Source: Hyphomonadaceae bacterium (GTDB lineage Bacteria; Pseudomonadota; Alphaproteobacteria; Caulobacterales; Hyphomonadaceae). From it: a DNA stretch of 64,000 bases. The stretch is taken from assembly GCA_022844475.1 (NCBI GenBank), contig JALHLR010000012.1, positions 17,030 through 81,029 on the forward strand. The letters are read 5' to 3'. Shown piece by piece: positions 27,377-38,239 of this stretch (position 1 is its first letter; the number at the start of each line of letters is the position of its first letter). A program made the position numbers and the translations under genes. The notes under the pieces were generated by a model. The model did no database searches. It saw only the letters and a list, made by a program, of their open reading frames with translations, and was not told the origin of the DNA.

Positions 27377-30300
27377 CTAAGCCGCTGCCGGCCGCACCTG
27401 GTTTACGCCCGGCACCGACTTGAACGCCTGCATCGCGACGAAATCCACCGGGTACTTGCCCTCAAGCGCAATCGTCACCACCCGATCGCCCTCGACCGGT
27501 ATCTCCAGATGGATCGCCCCCAGCGCGTTCTGCGATGGCGACTTCTTCAGCCCCTCCGCCACGCTGGCAATCCGCCCAAGCGGCGCATCCGGCGCCAGCC
27601 GCACCAGCAGCGTCTCGTGCGCACCAATGGATGCCTTGCTCAGCTCCTTCACGCTGTCCATCGAGAAGCGAAGCTCCTCCTCGACCTTCCGTACGCGGAC
27701 CATCACCAGAACCCGTCCACCGACCTCCAGCGAGTCGCGCGAGCTCTGCAGCAGGTCATCATTCACGAACAACTCATACTCACCCGAAGGATCAGACAGC
27801 GTGACGATTGCAAACTTGCCCCCGGCCTTTGCCGGCTTCTCGACCCGCGCCCGGATCACACCGATCATCGTCAGCATGTTCCGCTCGCGTCCCACGATCT
27901 CGCGCTCCGCAGCCAGCGTCACGCGCGACCGCATGGTGCCCAGCAAGTCGTCCAGCGGATGTCCCGACAGGAAGAACCCAACACTCGCCAGCTCATTGTC
28001 GAGCCGATCGGACTCGCCCCATGCCGGCGCATCCGGGAGGCGCATCGCCTGCTTCGGCTGGTCGCCGAACAGGCTGACCTGATTGGAACTGCGATCCTGC
28101 TCTGCCGCTGCCGCAAGCGCCGATAGCACGGGCGCCGCAGCAAACGCCCTCGCCCGGTTCGGCTCGATGGGCGTGAACGCCCCCGCCTTTGCCAGCGCCT
28201 CGAAACACCGCCGGTTCACCAGTCGCGGATCGACGCGCTCGGCAAAATCCTGCAGGTCCTTGAACCGCTCCGTCTGCCGCGCCACTTCCACAGACAGCAT
28301 CGCCGGCTTGCCCACGCCCTTGATGGCGCCCAGCGCATACCGGACGCTCTCGTTCTCGACCGTGAAGTCGGCGCATGAATGGTTTATGTCCGGCGGCAGC
28401 ACCGGCACCCCCATCCGCCGCGCTTCCTGGAAGAACACAGCCAGCTTGTCGGTGTTGCCCGCATCCAGGCTCATGGATGCAGCGAGGAACTCAACCGGGT
28501 GGTTCGCCTTGAGCCACGCCGTCTGGTAGGTCAGCAATGCGTACGGCGCAGAGTGAGATTTGTTGAAGCCGTAGTCCGCGAACTTCGCGCAGGCTTCAAA
28601 CGTCATGTCGGCATCGGACTCCTTGATGCCTTTCTTCAGCGCGCCTTCCATGAAGCGCACGCGCTGCTTGTCCATCTCGGCGCGGATCTTCTTGCCCATC
28701 GCTCGGCGCAGCAGGTCGGCCTCGCCAAATGAATAGTCCGCCATGTCCCGCGCGACCTGCATCACTTGTTCCTGGTAAGTGATGATCCCAAATGTCGGCT
28801 CGAGGATCGGCTTCAGCCAGGGCGTCAGCGTCTCAGTGTAGTAGGTAGTCTCTTCGAGACCCTTCTTCCGGTTGCAATAAGTCGGGATGTTCGCCATCGG
28901 CCCCGGCCGATACAGCGCCACAAGAACGATCAGGTCCTCGAACCTGTCGGGCACCATGTCGACCAGCGCCCGCCGCATGCCCTGGCTTTCAACCTGGAAC
29001 ACGCCGACCACATCGCCCTTCTGCAACATTTCATAAGTCTTCGCGTCATCCAGCGGCAGCCGCGCAAGATCAACAGTGACCCCCTTGTCCGCGATCATCT
29101 TGATCGCGCGATCGATAACGGTCAGCGTCTTCAGTCCAAGAAAGTCGAACTTCACGAGGCCGGCGGCTTCCGCCCATTTCATGTTGAACTGGCTGGCCGG
29201 GATGTCCGACCGCGGATCGCGATAGAGCCCGACCAGATCAACCAGCGGCCGGTCACCGATCACGATGCCAGCAGCGTGGGTCGAAGCGTTGCGATACAGC
29301 CCCTCCAGCTGTTGCGCCGTCTCGAACAGGTGCGCGACTTCCTCCTCGGCCTCGATCGCCTCGTCGAGCTTCGGCTCCATCTCCCGCGCCTCCGCGAGAG
29401 TCGGCGGCTTGGCGGGATTGAACGGAACGAGCTTGGCCAGCTTGTCGACCTGATGGAAGGGCAGCTGCAGCACACGCCCCACATCGCGCAGGACGGCCCG
29501 CGCCTGCAGCGTACCGAACGTGATGATCTGCGACACGCGATCCGCGCCATAGCGCTGGCGCACATACTCGATCACTTCGCCGCGCCGTTCCTGGCAGAAG
29601 TCGATGTCGAAGTCAGGCATCGAGACACGCTCAGGATTCAGGAAGCGCTCGAAAAGCAGTCCAAACCGGATCGGATCAAGGTCGGTGATCGTCAGCACCC
29701 ACGCGACAAGCGAACCGGCGCCCGACCCCCGACCCGGCCCGACGGGAATGTCATGCGCCTTCGCCCACTTGATGAAGTCCGCAACGATCAGAAAGTAGCC
29801 CGGAAACCCCATCCGTTCGATAATGCCCAATTCGTAGGCCAACCTGTCCTCGTAGACGGACACCTCGGCCGCAGGCTGCACGATCTTGAGCCGCGCCTTC
29901 AGCCCCGCCTCGGCCTGCAACCGCAGTTCCGCCGCCTCATCCCGCCCGCGCCCGGTGTCGAACGGCGGCAGGATCGGCTTGTGCTTGGTCGGCCTGAAGG
30001 CACAGCGCTTCGCGATCTCGACCGTCGACTCCAGCGCCTCCGGCAAGTCCGAAAAGGCAGCCATCATCTCGGCCGGCGACTTGAGATATTGCTGCGGCGA
30101 TACGCGCGGTCGATCTGCCTGGCTCACATAGGCCGAGTTCGCGATGCACATCAGCACGTCATGCACGGGGTGCTGTTCAGGCTTCGCAAAGCGCACATCG
30201 CACGTCGCAACCAGCGGCAGGCCGAGCTCATAGGCGAGTTCAACCATCACGCCTTCGGCAGCGGCCTCCTCCTGGATTCCGTGCCGCTGCAACTCGACAT

Positions 30301-30796
30301 ACAGTCGATCACCGAATGCCGCGTACAGCTCCTGCAGCCGCGCACGCACTTCGGGGACCTTTCCGGCCGCCGCGCGCCGGTTCAGCAGCCCACCCCCACC
30401 ACCCGTCAGGCAGATCAGCCCGTCAGAATGTTCGATCAGGGTCGCCAGCGACACCTGGTTGTCACTGCCGGCCGGCGTAAGGAACGAAGCCGACGAAAGC
30501 TTCATCAGGTTGCGATAGCCGGCCAGGTTCTGCGCAATCAGCGCCAGCGAACCCGTTTCGCCCGAAACGCCAGGCTCAAGGATGGACAGCGTCAGTCCAG
30601 TGATGGACTGCACGCCCTGCTCTGTCAGCGCATCGGCAAGCTCGAGCGCGGCAAACAGGTTGGCGTCGGTGACCGCAACGGCAGGCACTGCATTCGCCGC
30701 CGCCCACTTCGCCAGATCCTTCGGGCGGATCATGCTCTGCAGCAGCGACAGCGCCGTCCGCACGCGCAGGTGGATGAAACGTGGCGCTTCCGTCAT
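27377..30796 (-). CDS. dnaE: DNA polymerase III alpha subunit
   Basis: The replicative polymerase of the chromosome. The 1139 residues comprise a PHP domain (residues 8 to about 280), palm with the catalytic acidic cluster MPDFDIDF at 393-400, fingers with GPGRGSGAGSLVAW and PGPMANIPTYCNRKKG, a beta-clamp-binding/HhH region (IKGVGKPAML) and a C-terminal OB fold. The first PHP metal motif, usually H-x-H, reads HLRVRTALSLL, so PHP metal binding may be lost, as in E. coli. It is the last gene of the proS-lolC-lolD-dnaE set. This is DnaE1-type, not the mutagenic DnaE2. Confidence 0.97.
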   Translation of the reverse strand: MTEAPRFIHLRVRTALSLLQSMIRPKDLAKWAAANAVPAVAVTDANLFAALELADALTEQGVQSITGLTLSILEPGVSGETGSLALIAQNLAGYRNLMKLSSASFLTPAGSDNQVSLATLIEHSDGLICLTGGGGGLLNRRAAAGKVPEVRARLQELYAAFGDRLYVELQRHGIQEEAAAEGVMVELAYELGLPLVATCDVRFAKPEQHPVHDVLMCIANSAYVSQADRPRVSPQQYLKSPAEMMAAFSDLPEALESTVEIAKRCAFRPTKHKPILPPFDTGRGRDEAAELRLQAEAGLKARLKIVQPAAEVSVYEDRLAYELGIIERMGFPGYFLIVADFIKWAKAHDIPVGPGRGSGAGSLVAWVLTITDLDPIRFGLLFERFLNPERVSMPDFDIDFCQERRGEVIEYVRQRYGADRVSQIITFGTLQARAVLRDVGRVLQLPFHQVDKLAKLVPFNPAKPPTLAEAREMEPKLDEAIEAEEEVAHLFETAQQLEGLYRNASTHAAGIVIGDRPLVDLVGLYRDPRSDIPASQFNMKWAEAAGLVKFDFLGLKTLTVIDRAIKMIADKGVTVDLARLPLDDAKTYEMLQKGDVVGVFQVESQGMRRALVDMVPDRFEDLIVLVALYRPGPMANIPTYCNRKKGLEETTYYTETLTPWLKPILEPTFGIITYQEQVMQVARDMADYSFGEADLLRRAMGKKIRAEMDKQRVRFMEGALKKGIKESDADMTFEACAKFADYGFNKSHSAPYALLTYQTAWLKANHPVEFLAASMSLDAGNTDKLAVFFQEARRMGVPVLPPDINHSCADFTVENESVRYALGAIKGVGKPAMLSVEVARQTERFKDLQDFAERVDPRLVNRRCFEALAKAGAFTPIEPNRARAFAAAPVLSALAAAAEQDRSSNQVSLFGDQPKQAMRLPDAPAWGESDRLDNELASVGFFLSGHPLDDLLGTMRSRVTLAAEREIVGRERNMLTMIGVIRARVEKPAKAGGKFAIVTLSDPSGEYELFVNDDLLQSSRDSLEVGGRVLVMVRVRKVEEELRFSMDSVKELSKASIGAHETLLVRLAPDAPLGRIASVAEGLKKSPSQNALGAIHLEIPVEGDRVVTIALEGKYPVDFVAMQAFKSVPGVNQVRPAAA

Positions 30797-30823
30797 CTCA
30801 GGCCTCGGTCGGTCAGGCCGAAC

Positions 30824-31546
30824 CTAAACCTGCTCGGCTCTCGCCGGCGCAGGCTCAAGTCTGCCCTCGTGGAGCGTCAGGACGCGGTCCATCACGCTTG
30901 TCAGTTCCACGTTATGGGTCGCGACGAGGACCGCCACCCCTTCCTGCTTCGCAATGTCGAAAAGGTTCTGGAAAACCACGCGGGATGTGTTCGGATCCAG
31001 GTTCCCCGTCGGCTCGTCCGCAATCAGCACCTTCGGCCGATTGGCCAACGAACGCGCGATCGCCACGCGCTGCTGTTCACCGCCGGAAAGCTGGCCAGGA
31101 CGATGGTGATCACGCTCGACCAACCCCATCTGCCGCAACAGCTCCTGCCCGCGCTTACGGGCCTTGCCGCGCGACATGCCGTTGATCATCAGCGGGGCCG
31201 CCACATTGTCGACGGCGTTGAGTTCCGGCAGCAGGTGGTGGAACTGATAGACGAAGCCCAGTTGCATACGCCGCGCCAGCGTTCGCGCATCATCCGACAT
31301 CGTCAGCGCATTCTTCCCGTTGAACAGCACCTCCCCCCGATCGGGCTTCTCAAGCAGACCCGCCACGTGCAGCAGCGTAGACTTTCCGGAACCCGACGGA
31401 CCGATCAGCCCGGTCATCTCGCCGGGACGCAAGTCGAGATTGATGCCGCGCAGCACGTGCAGAATCTTGTCGCCAGACTTGTACTGGCGCTCGACGTTCT
31501 TCAGCGACAGCACGGGCTGCACAGGGGAAGACGACTCCATCATCAT
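30824..31546 (-). CDS. lolD: Lipoprotein-releasing ABC transporter ATPase LolD
   Basis: LolD powers the extraction of lipoproteins from the inner membrane. The 240-residue ABC ATPase has Walker [11 protein letters not shown]-loop [13 protein letters not shown], signature LSGGEQQR, Walker [13 protein letters not shown] and switch histidine ATHN. Its first ATG overlaps the permease stop by four bases, and two further ATGs follow directly, so the exact start is open by two residues. The Lol context separates it from the related FtsE and MacB ATPases. Confidence 0.95.
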   Translation of the reverse strand: MMMESSSPVQPVLSLKNVERQYKSGDKILHVLRGINLDLRPGEMTGLIGPSGSGKSTLLHVAGLLEKPDRGEVLFNGKNALTMSDDARTLARRMQLGFVYQFHHLLPELNAVDNVAAPLMINGMSRGKARKRGQELLRQMGLVERDHHRPGQLSGGEQQRVAIARSLANRPKVLIADEPTGNLDPNTSRVVFQNLFDIAKQEGVAVLVATHNVELTSVMDRVLTLHEGRLEPAPARAEQV

Positions 31547-32886
31547 TCGAACCTGAGCGCTTCAACCGGATTGAGCCGCGCCGCCCATAGGGACGGAATG
31601 ACCGACATCAGAAGCGTGACGACAAAAGCCGCGCCGCCTACACTCGCAACCTCGGCCCATTCCAGCTTCGCCGGAAGCGCATCGAGCTGGTAGATGTCCG
31701 CCGGAAACAGCTCGGTGCCTGTGATGTATTCCAGAAAGTGCTGGATCGGCGCGATGTAGATCGCACACAGCACGCCGAGCACTACGCCCGTGCCAACGCC
31801 TGCCATCCCGAGAACCGTGCCCGACATCATGAAGATTCGAACCACGCCCGCGCGCGTCGCCCCGATCGTCCGCAGGATCGCAATATCGCGCGCCTTGTTT
31901 TTCACGAGCATCAGGACGCCAGTAATGATGTTCAGGGCAGTGATCACCACGACAATGAACAGGATCAGCCGCATCACATTGCGCTCGACAACCAGCGCCG
32001 TCACATAAGTGCCGTTGCGCTGGATCCAGCTCTGCATCACGTAGCGCTCTTCCGTCTCGAGCTGTCTGACGAATTCGTCAGCCGCATCCGGATCAGTAAG
32101 GCGCAACCCGACCACCGGATAGCCTTCGCCATAGCCGAACAGCAGCTTGGACGCTTCGATCGGCATGAAGACCACGCCACGGTCATACCGTTCATTGCCG
32201 ACGTGGAAGATCGCCGAGACCGTATAGGTCTTCGTTCGCGGCGCAGTCCCGAGCACCGTGCGTGCGCCGTTGGACTGCGTGATGGTCACCTTGTCGCCTA
32301 CCCCGACACCGAGTTGGTAGGCAAACGCGCTCCCCATCACCAGATCCTGCGAGAGGGAGCCGTCATCGCCGAAGCGGTCGAGGGACCCTTGTCCAAGCGT
32401 TCCCCGCGGGGCCGGTTCGGTAGGATTGTCGCGCACGCGCTGCCCCGCCGCGACACTATCGGCGATGAGATGGTTCTTGCGCAGGTCCTCGGGCCGCACG
32501 CCCCGCACCTGCACCGCATCGCTGCGGCCATAAGCCGACAGCAATCCAAGGCCCTCGTGAAGAGGCTCGACATTCTCCACTCCCGGCCGCTGGCGGAGCT
32601 TGACCATCAACTCATCCACCGTACTCAGCGGCACGCCGCGCGTATCGATGAAGACGTGCGGCTCAAACCCGACGATCTTGGAGATCAACTCGAGCCGGAA
32701 GCCGTTCATGATCGACATTGTGAGGATCAGCGCCCACACGCCGAGCGTGATGCCGACGACCGACACAACTGAGATGAACGCCAGGCCGCCATGCTCGCGC
32801 TTGGCGCCCAGATAGCGCAGCGCCAGCATGCGCTCGAAGGGGCCGAAGGGCCGCTCGACGACCCGTTGATCCTTGACCGCGCTCAT
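31543..32886 (-). CDS. lolC: Lipoprotein-releasing ABC transporter permease (LolC/LolE family)
   Basis: This is the membrane partner of LolD. The 447 residues start with a cytoplasmic leader and the typical FERMLALRYLGAKREHGGLAF. A first membrane helix (about 35-60) follows, then a large periplasmic domain (about 65-285), then three membrane helices at about 295-440 (VVVITALNIITGVLMLV and on) and a C-terminal NPVEALRFE. Only one permease gene is present, so the complex may be a homodimer or use a second copy elsewhere; whether it is closer to LolC, LolE or the single LolF type cannot be settled by eye. Confidence 0.9.
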   Translation of the reverse strand: MSAVKDQRVVERPFGPFERMLALRYLGAKREHGGLAFISVVSVVGITLGVWALILTMSIMNGFRLELISKIVGFEPHVFIDTRGVPLSTVDELMVKLRQRPGVENVEPLHEGLGLLSAYGRSDAVQVRGVRPEDLRKNHLIADSVAAGQRVRDNPTEPAPRGTLGQGSLDRFGDDGSLSQDLVMGSAFAYQLGVGVGDKVTITQSNGARTVLGTAPRTKTYTVSAIFHVGNERYDRGVVFMPIEASKLLFGYGEGYPVVGLRLTDPDAADEFVRQLETEERYVMQSWIQRNGTYVTALVVERNVMRLILFIVVVITALNIITGVLMLVKNKARDIAILRTIGATRAGVVRIFMMSGTVLGMAGVGTGVVLGVLCAIYIAPIQHFLEYITGTELFPADIYQLDALPAKLEWAEVASVGGAAFVVTLLMSVIPSLWAARLNPVEALRFE

Positions 32887-32891
32887 CTGGC

Positions 32892-34223
32892 TTATGCCTT
32901 CCGGCCGGCAAGATAGCGGTTCAGGGCGGCTTCCAGCGTCATTTCCTCGCTGCTGCCCGCCTTGCGGTTGCGGTACTCGACCACGCCCGCCTTGACGCCC
33001 TTGGGCCCAACCACGATCAGGTGCGGCACGCCGATCAATTCCATCGTCGAGAACTTCGCGCCCGGACGCTCCGCGGTGTCATCATACAGCACGTCAACCC
33101 CCGCCGCCTGAAGTTGCGCATACGCACTCTCGCAGACTTTGGTTACGTCCGCATCGTCAGCGCGCAAGCTCACCACCGCCGCCTCGAACGGCGCCACGGC
33201 CTCCGGCCAGATCACGCCCTTGTCGTCATGGCTGGCCTCGATGATCGCGCCGACCAGACGCGACACGCCAATGCCGTAGGAGCCCATCTCGGCCGGGATC
33301 GTCTTGCCGTCCGCGGTCGCGATCTCGGCCTTCATCGGCGCCGAATACTTCGTGCCGAAATAGAAGATGTGACCAACCTCGATCCCGCGGGCCGACAGGC
33401 GTCGCTCGGCCGGCACATCCGACTCGAACTTCGCCGCGTCATGCATCTCCTCGGTCGCAGCGTACAGCTTCGTGCGCTTCTCGACCTCAGGCAGCAGGTC
33501 CTGATGGAAGTCGAGATCAGCGCCCGGCGGCGGCATGTCGACCAGCGCGCTGTCGCAGAACACGGCGCTCTCGCCCGTCTCTGCCAGCACAATGAATTCA
33601 TGGCTCAGATCCCCGCCGATCGGGCCGGTGTCGGCGCGCATTGGCACGGCCTTCAGGCCCATCCGGTTGAAGGTGTTCAGATAGGCGCAGAACATCCGGT
33701 AGTAGGCCTGCCGCGCCGCTTCAGGCGTCGCATCAAACGAATAGGCGTCCTTCATCAGGAACTCGCGGCCGCGCATCACGCCGAAACGCGGACGCACCTC
33801 GTCCCTGAACTTCCACTGGATGTGATAGAGATTGAGCGGCAGCTGCTTGTACGAGCGGACATAGGTCCGAAAGATGTCTGTGATCATCTCCTCATTCGTC
33901 GGCCCGTAGAGCATCTCGCGCTCGTGGCGGTCGGTGATGCGCAGCATCTCCTTGCCATAGGCGTCGTAGCGGCCGGACTCACGCCAAAGATCGGCGGACT
34001 GGATCGTCGGCATCAACAGCTCGACAGCTCCGGCGCGCTCCTGCTCCTCGCGCACGATCTTCTCGATCTTGTGCAGCACCCGCATGCCCAGCGGCAACCA
34101 TGAGTAGATGCCCGCGCCGTTCTGCTTGATCATGCCCGCCCGCAGCATCAGCTGGTGCGAGACGATCTGCGCATCAGCGGGCGCTTCCTTGAGCACAGGC
34201 AGGAAATACCGGGAAAGGCGCAT
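32892..34223 (-). CDS. proS: Prolyl-tRNA synthetase, short alphaproteobacterial type
   Basis: ProS charges tRNA-Pro. I start it at the ATG at 34221-34223 ([15 protein letters not shown]), giving 443 residues. This is a class II synthetase with motif 1 region [21 protein letters not shown], motif 2 [25 protein letters not shown] and motif 3 [13 protein letters not shown], then an anticodon-binding domain. It lacks the editing insertion of about 180 residues present in E. coli ProS (572 residues), as is normal for alphaproteobacteria. lolC follows after five bases. Confidence 0.96.
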   Translation of the reverse strand: MRLSRYFLPVLKEAPADAQIVSHQLMLRAGMIKQNGAGIYSWLPLGMRVLHKIEKIVREEQERAGAVELLMPTIQSADLWRESGRYDAYGKEMLRITDRHEREMLYGPTNEEMITDIFRTYVRSYKQLPLNLYHIQWKFRDEVRPRFGVMRGREFLMKDAYSFDATPEAARQAYYRMFCAYLNTFNRMGLKAVPMRADTGPIGGDLSHEFIVLAETGESAVFCDSALVDMPPPGADLDFHQDLLPEVEKRTKLYAATEEMHDAAKFESDVPAERRLSARGIEVGHIFYFGTKYSAPMKAEIATADGKTIPAEMGSYGIGVSRLVGAIIEASHDDKGVIWPEAVAPFEAAVVSLRADDADVTKVCESAYAQLQAAGVDVLYDDTAERPGAKFSTMELIGVPHLIVVGPKGVKAGVVEYRNRKAGSSEEMTLEAALNRYLAGRKA

Positions 34224-34313
34224 TGACGGTCCTGAAAGGGGTGCAGACGATGTCAGGCTGATAGCCGCCAAGGCCTGCCCGCGCAATGAGGCCGGACTTA
34301 GGCCTCGGCGCGC

Positions 34314-34565
34314 CTAAGTCCTTGTGGCCATGAAATCCAGCCAGTGCATCTGGAGCGCCAACCATAGCAGGAAGGTGACCAGCGCCGCCCCCCCTGTCGC
34401 AATGGCGATCTTCCGGCCCCAGCGAACCCCGACCGGGGCCCCGCTCTCCGTCCCGGGAATCACTGCCCCGGCTTCATGCTGGCTCTGGGTGCCCGCGGAC
34501 AGCGTCGGCAGGAATATCACCCACCACGACATGAAGAATACGACGAAGGCTTCAAATATCCCCAT
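34314..34565 (-). CDS. DUF1467 family small membrane protein
   Basis: An 83-residue protein with two membrane helices (about residues 5-23 and 53-75). Between them lies the conserved loop TQSQHEAGAVIPGTESGAP, which fits the DUF1467 family of alphaproteobacteria. The function is unknown. It sits four bases after mce and 90 bases before proS, the place this family often occupies. It is probably co-transcribed with the mce-rnj genes. Confidence 0.85.
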   Translation of the reverse strand: MGIFEAFVVFFMSWWVIFLPTLSAGTQSQHEAGAVIPGTESGAPVGVRWGRKIAIATGGAALVTFLLWLALQMHWLDFMATRT

Positions 34566-34569
34566 GGGC

Positions 34570-34989
34570 CTAGTGGTGACCTTTCGGCGTTTCCATCAAC
34601 TCGATCAATACGCCGTCCGAGTCCTTTGGATGTATGAAAATTACCAGGGTTCCATGCGCCCCGATCCGCGGCTCGCCCAGCACCTTGGAGCCCTTGGATT
34701 CCATGTCGGCCTTGGCCACATGAATATCCGGCACCTCGAAGCAAACATGGTGCTGTCCGCCTTTCGGGTTCTTTTCCAGGAAATTGATGATCGGCGACTT
34801 TTCCCCCAGCGGCTCGATGATCTCGAGCTGCGTGTTCGGCAGGTTCACGAAGCCGACCCGCACGCCCTGCGCCGGCATGTCGAAGGGCTGCACGAATTCC
34901 GTCGCGCCGTAGAGATTGCGATAGGTCTCGAAGGCCTTCTCGATCGACGGCACGGCGATACCGATATGGTTGAGGCGACCGATGGTCAT
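34570..34989 (-). CDS. mce: Methylmalonyl-CoA epimerase
   Basis: This enzyme interconverts R- and S-methylmalonyl-CoA in propionyl-CoA use. The 139-residue protein has the glyoxalase/VOC fold. It starts MTIGRLNHIGIAVPSIEKA with the first metal histidine, then VNLPNTQLEIIEPL, GGQHHVCFEVPDI with the second metal histidine, and HGTLVIFIHPKDSDGVLIEL with the last metal glutamate. Length is normal. The link to rnj and proS is conserved gene order, not a pathway link. Confidence 0.94.
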   Translation of the reverse strand: MTIGRLNHIGIAVPSIEKAFETYRNLYGATEFVQPFDMPAQGVRVGFVNLPNTQLEIIEPLGEKSPIINFLEKNPKGGQHHVCFEVPDIHVAKADMESKGSKVLGEPRIGAHGTLVIFIHPKDSDGVLIELMETPKGHH

Positions 34990-35007
34990 GGCGTCCAGTC
35001 TCCGGGT

Positions 35008-36669
35008 CTAGATCCTGTGTATCGTCACATCGACAAGCGGCCGCTTGCCGAAATGCTGCTCGGCGGCGCGGCGCACGGCGCGCGTCAATATCTTCTCGAT
35101 CTTCTCGTCGTCGTCAAAATCGCCACGCTTGAGTTGCTGCACGGCATTCTCTGCGGCCTCATCGAGCGGTTCAAGCGACTCGTCCGCCGGGCGCCCATCA
35201 GCCTCCGAGAAGCCTCGCGCCACGATGATCGGCCCATCCTCGACGCGCCCCTTCGCGATAACGACGCTGACAGCGAGATGGCCATTATACGCCATCTTCT
35301 TCCGCTCCCACATGCCGCCCGCCTTGTCCGAAGTCAGCACTTCGCCATCGACGTGGAGCCGGCCGGCGGGAACCTGATCGATCACTTCAACAGGGCCAGG
35401 CGCAAGGCGGATGATATCGCCGTTGTCCGGCGTGATCGCCTCCGGAACCTGCAGAGACCGCGCAAACCGTGCATGCTCCATCAGGTGGCGCCGCTCGCCA
35501 TGCACTGGCACAGCAATCCGCGGCTTGGCCCACAGATACATCCGCCGCAGCTCGTCACGGCACGGATGACCCGAGACGTGGATGTCGAACTGGCGATCCG
35601 TCACCAGCTTGACGTTTCGCTCCGCCAGCATGTTCTGTATTGCAGCAATGGAGCGCTCATTCCCTGGAATGACGCGCGATGAAAAAATCACCGTGTCGTC
35701 CGCTCCCAGCTTCGCCGAAGGGTGATCGCCACGCGCAAGCCGCGCAAGCGCTGCATTGGTCTCGCCCTGGCTGCCGGTGCAGAGATAAAGGATGTTCTCG
35801 TGCGGCAGATAGGCCGCCTCATCTGGCGTGATGAACTTGAAGCCCTGCAGAAGGCCGACTGACTGCGCTGCACCAACGACACGGATCATCGAACGCCCCA
35901 GCAGGCATACCGACCGGTTATTCGCCCGCGCCGCTTCGCACGCCGACTGCACGCGCGCCACGTTTGACGCAAACGCAGTGATCGCAACACGCCCCGTCTG
36001 CTCCGCCACCGCACGGCGCAGCGCCTCGCGCGCCATGCCTTCAGATCCGGCCTCGCCTTCCTCGAAAACGTTGGTCGAGTCACAGACCATCGCGAGAATG
36101 CCCTCGCGGCCCAGCTCCTCGATTTTCGCCTGGTCGAAATCCTCGCCGATGATCGGATCCGGATCGATCTTCCAGTCACCCGTGTGCAGAACCATCCCGA
36201 GCGGTGTCCTGATCGCAAGACCATTGGGCTCAGGGATGGAATGCGTCAGCGTGATCAGCTCGACTTCGAACGGCCCGAACTGCCGCTTCTCACGCAGATC
36301 CATAATGTGGACCTTGGCCTCGCGGTCGAGCCCCCGCTCCTTGAGTTTTTCATTGACCAGATACGCCGTGAACGGCGTCGCATAGATCGGCGCCCGCAGC
36401 TTCGGCCATAGCCAGGCGATGGCGCCGATGTGATCCTCGTGCGCGTGCGTCAGGATGATCGCCTCGATGTCCGCCGCAAAGCCCTCAAGATAGACCGGGT
36501 CCGGCATGATGAGATCGACGCCGGGCGTCGTGTCGTCGCCAAACGTCACGCCTACATCGACGATGATCCAGCGCCGGTTATCGGGCGGGCCATAGGCGTA
36601 GGCGTTCAGGTTCATCCCGATCTCGCGACAGCCGCCGAGAGGCGCGAAGATAAGCTCCGCACCCTTCAT
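35008..36669 (-). CDS. rnj: Ribonuclease J
   Basis: RNase J is a metallo-beta-lactamase-fold nuclease that processes and degrades RNA (5' exonuclease and endonuclease). The 553 residues contain the zinc motif HAHEDH at 75-80, later metal ligands in [10 protein letters not shown] and [14 protein letters not shown], the CASP domain in between, and a C-terminal dimerisation domain. It overlaps coaX by four bases. RNase J occurs beside RNase E in many alphaproteobacteria. Confidence 0.96.
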   Translation of the reverse strand: MKGAELIFAPLGGCREIGMNLNAYAYGPPDNRRWIIVDVGVTFGDDTTPGVDLIMPDPVYLEGFAADIEAIILTHAHEDHIGAIAWLWPKLRAPIYATPFTAYLVNEKLKERGLDREAKVHIMDLREKRQFGPFEVELITLTHSIPEPNGLAIRTPLGMVLHTGDWKIDPDPIIGEDFDQAKIEELGREGILAMVCDSTNVFEEGEAGSEGMAREALRRAVAEQTGRVAITAFASNVARVQSACEAARANNRSVCLLGRSMIRVVGAAQSVGLLQGFKFITPDEAAYLPHENILYLCTGSQGETNAALARLARGDHPSAKLGADDTVIFSSRVIPGNERSIAAIQNMLAERNVKLVTDRQFDIHVSGHPCRDELRRMYLWAKPRIAVPVHGERRHLMEHARFARSLQVPEAITPDNGDIIRLAPGPVEVIDQVPAGRLHVDGEVLTSDKAGGMWERKKMAYNGHLAVSVVIAKGRVEDGPIIVARGFSEADGRPADESLEPLDEAAENAVQQLKRGDFDDDEKIEKILTRAVRRAAEQHFGKRPLVDVTIHRI

Positions 36670-37457
36670 TTGAGCTCTGTGGCCGCGGTTGTGATGTTGC
36701 GATCGTACAGGATGCGCAGCCCCTTGATGGTTATGTCGCCGTCAAAATGATCTATGTTCTGCGCCGCGCCCTCGAACAGGGACGCGACGCCGCCGGTGGC
36801 GATGACGGTCATGGGTTGCCCATACTCGGCCTTGACCCGTTCCACCAGCCCATCAATCAGGTCGATATAGCCCCAGAACACGCCGGACTGCATGGCCGCG
36901 ACTGTGTCGCGGCCGATCACATGGTCCGGCCTCTGGATCGCCACGCGCGGCAGTTTCGCCGCCGCCTCATGGAGCGCCTTCATCGAAAGGTTGATCCCGG
37001 GAGCGATGATGCCACCCTCAAAAGACCCATCGGCGCCCACGACGTCGAACGTGGTCGCAGTGCCGCTGTCGATCACGATCAGCGGCTTGCCCGGGTACGA
37101 ACCATGAGCGCCGACTGCGTTCACGAGCCGGTCCGCCCCGACCTCGCTTGGCTTCGGGATGTTCACCTTCACGCCAAGGGTCACATTTTCGCCGATCACG
37201 AAGGGCTCGACCTTGAGATAACGTCGGGCAAAGTTACGCTGGTTGAACAGCGACTGGGGCACCACGGTCGAGATGATGCAGTCGTCGATCTGCGACAGGC
37301 TGAGGCCGTTGATCTCCATCAGCGTGCTCAACCAGACGGCATAGTCATCCGCCGTCTTGGTCATGTCGGTGGACGACCGCCACTGCGCCCGCCACGACTC
37401 CCCGTCATGCACGGCGAAGAGCGTATTCGTGTTGCCCGTGTCGATCGCCAGCAGCAT
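36666..37457 (-). CDS. coaX: Type III pantothenate kinase
   Basis: CoaX phosphorylates pantothenate, the first step of CoA synthesis. The ATG at 37455-37457 starts [19 protein letters not shown] and gives 263 residues; a 7-codon upstream extension is less likely. Motifs are DTGNTNT (ATP phosphate 1), [12 protein letters not shown] (pantothenate/dimer), [13 protein letters not shown] (phosphate 2) and [12 protein letters not shown]. Its place between birA and rnj is common in this class. Confidence 0.96.
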   Translation of the reverse strand: MLLAIDTGNTNTLFAVHDGESWRAQWRSSTDMTKTADDYAVWLSTLMEINGLSLSQIDDCIISTVVPQSLFNQRNFARRYLKVEPFVIGENVTLGVKVNIPKPSEVGADRLVNAVGAHGSYPGKPLIVIDSGTATTFDVVGADGSFEGGIIAPGINLSMKALHEAAAKLPRVAIQRPDHVIGRDTVAAMQSGVFWGYIDLIDGLVERVKAEYGQPMTVIATGGVASLFEGAAQNIDHFDGDITIKGLRILYDRNITTAATELK

Positions 37458-37494
37458 GCTGCATCCCTTGCGGCTCAAGGCCCTGCAATACCAG

Positions 37495-38235
37495 CTAGCT
37501 CAATAGCGAGATTTCGCCCGCACGAACATGGGTCACCGACCCGTCGGGCAATCGCATGATCAACGCGCCGTCCTCGGCCAGCCCGGCCATCTCGCCGCTG
37601 ACGCCGTTAACCTCAATGTGGCAACCGAGATAAGCCGCATTGGATAACCATTCAGCCCGCGTGGCCTCAAAGCCCTCGCTCAGAAGACCAGAGAGCCTTG
37701 CACGGAAGGACGCATCGAGAGCAACCAGCAGCTTAGCCGCTGTAATGCCTTCGCCGCCCGGCAGATTATTCAGGCATTCCGTGGGCCGATCTGACCGCTC
37801 AGGCGCAATCTCCACATTCACGCCGAACCCGGCCGCCATCCATAGCCTGCCGTGCAATGTGCCAGTCTCGATGAGAATGCCCGCGAGCTTTGCCGATCCG
37901 CTCAGCACGTCGTTTGGCCATTTGAGGCGAAGACTACCAGCAAGCACGCCGAGGATCCGCGCCGCCTCGACGACCGCAAGCCCCGCAGCAAACGACGCCA
38001 ACGTGGCCTCCGTGGCAGGACGCGGGTAAGGCAGCAGCGCCGTCGCAAACAGGTTGCCCCGCGGAGACGACCACTGCCGGCCCAGCCTGCCCCGACCCGC
38101 CGTCTGCGCCTCAGTCACCAGCCAGCAAGGCCCGACATCGCCGCTGACCGCTCGCCGGCGCGCTTCCTCATTGGTGGAATCGATCTCGCCAAACCGGAGG
38201 ACGGGCCAGGGGCTCGAAAGCAGCTCGACCGGCAC
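37495..38235 (-). CDS. birA: Biotin--[acetyl-CoA-carboxylase] ligase
   Basis: BirA attaches biotin to the carboxyl-carrier subunit of acetyl-CoA carboxylase. The 246-residue catalytic form lacks the N-terminal DNA-binding domain, so it is not a repressor. Motifs are [11 protein letters not shown], the biotin-AMP loop [20 protein letters not shown] and [21 protein letters not shown], followed by an SH3-like C-terminus. It starts with GTG five bases after nuoN and so is tied to the complex I transcript. Confidence 0.94.
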   Translation of the reverse strand: MPVELLSSPWPVLRFGEIDSTNEEARRRAVSGDVGPCWLVTEAQTAGRGRLGRQWSSPRGNLFATALLPYPRPATEATLASFAAGLAVVEAARILGVLAGSLRLKWPNDVLSGSAKLAGILIETGTLHGRLWMAAGFGVNVEIAPERSDRPTECLNNLPGGEGITAAKLLVALDASFRARLSGLLSEGFEATRAEWLSNAAYLGCHIEVNGVSGEMAGLAEDGALIMRLPDGSVTHVRAGEISLLS

Positions 38236-38239
38236 CGCC

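Noticed and set aside
28766..31693. Plus-strand open frame of 975 codons
   Set aside because: It lies opposite dnaE and lolD, is full of Arg/His/Gln, and has no family features; long antisense frames are expected in GC-rich coding DNA.
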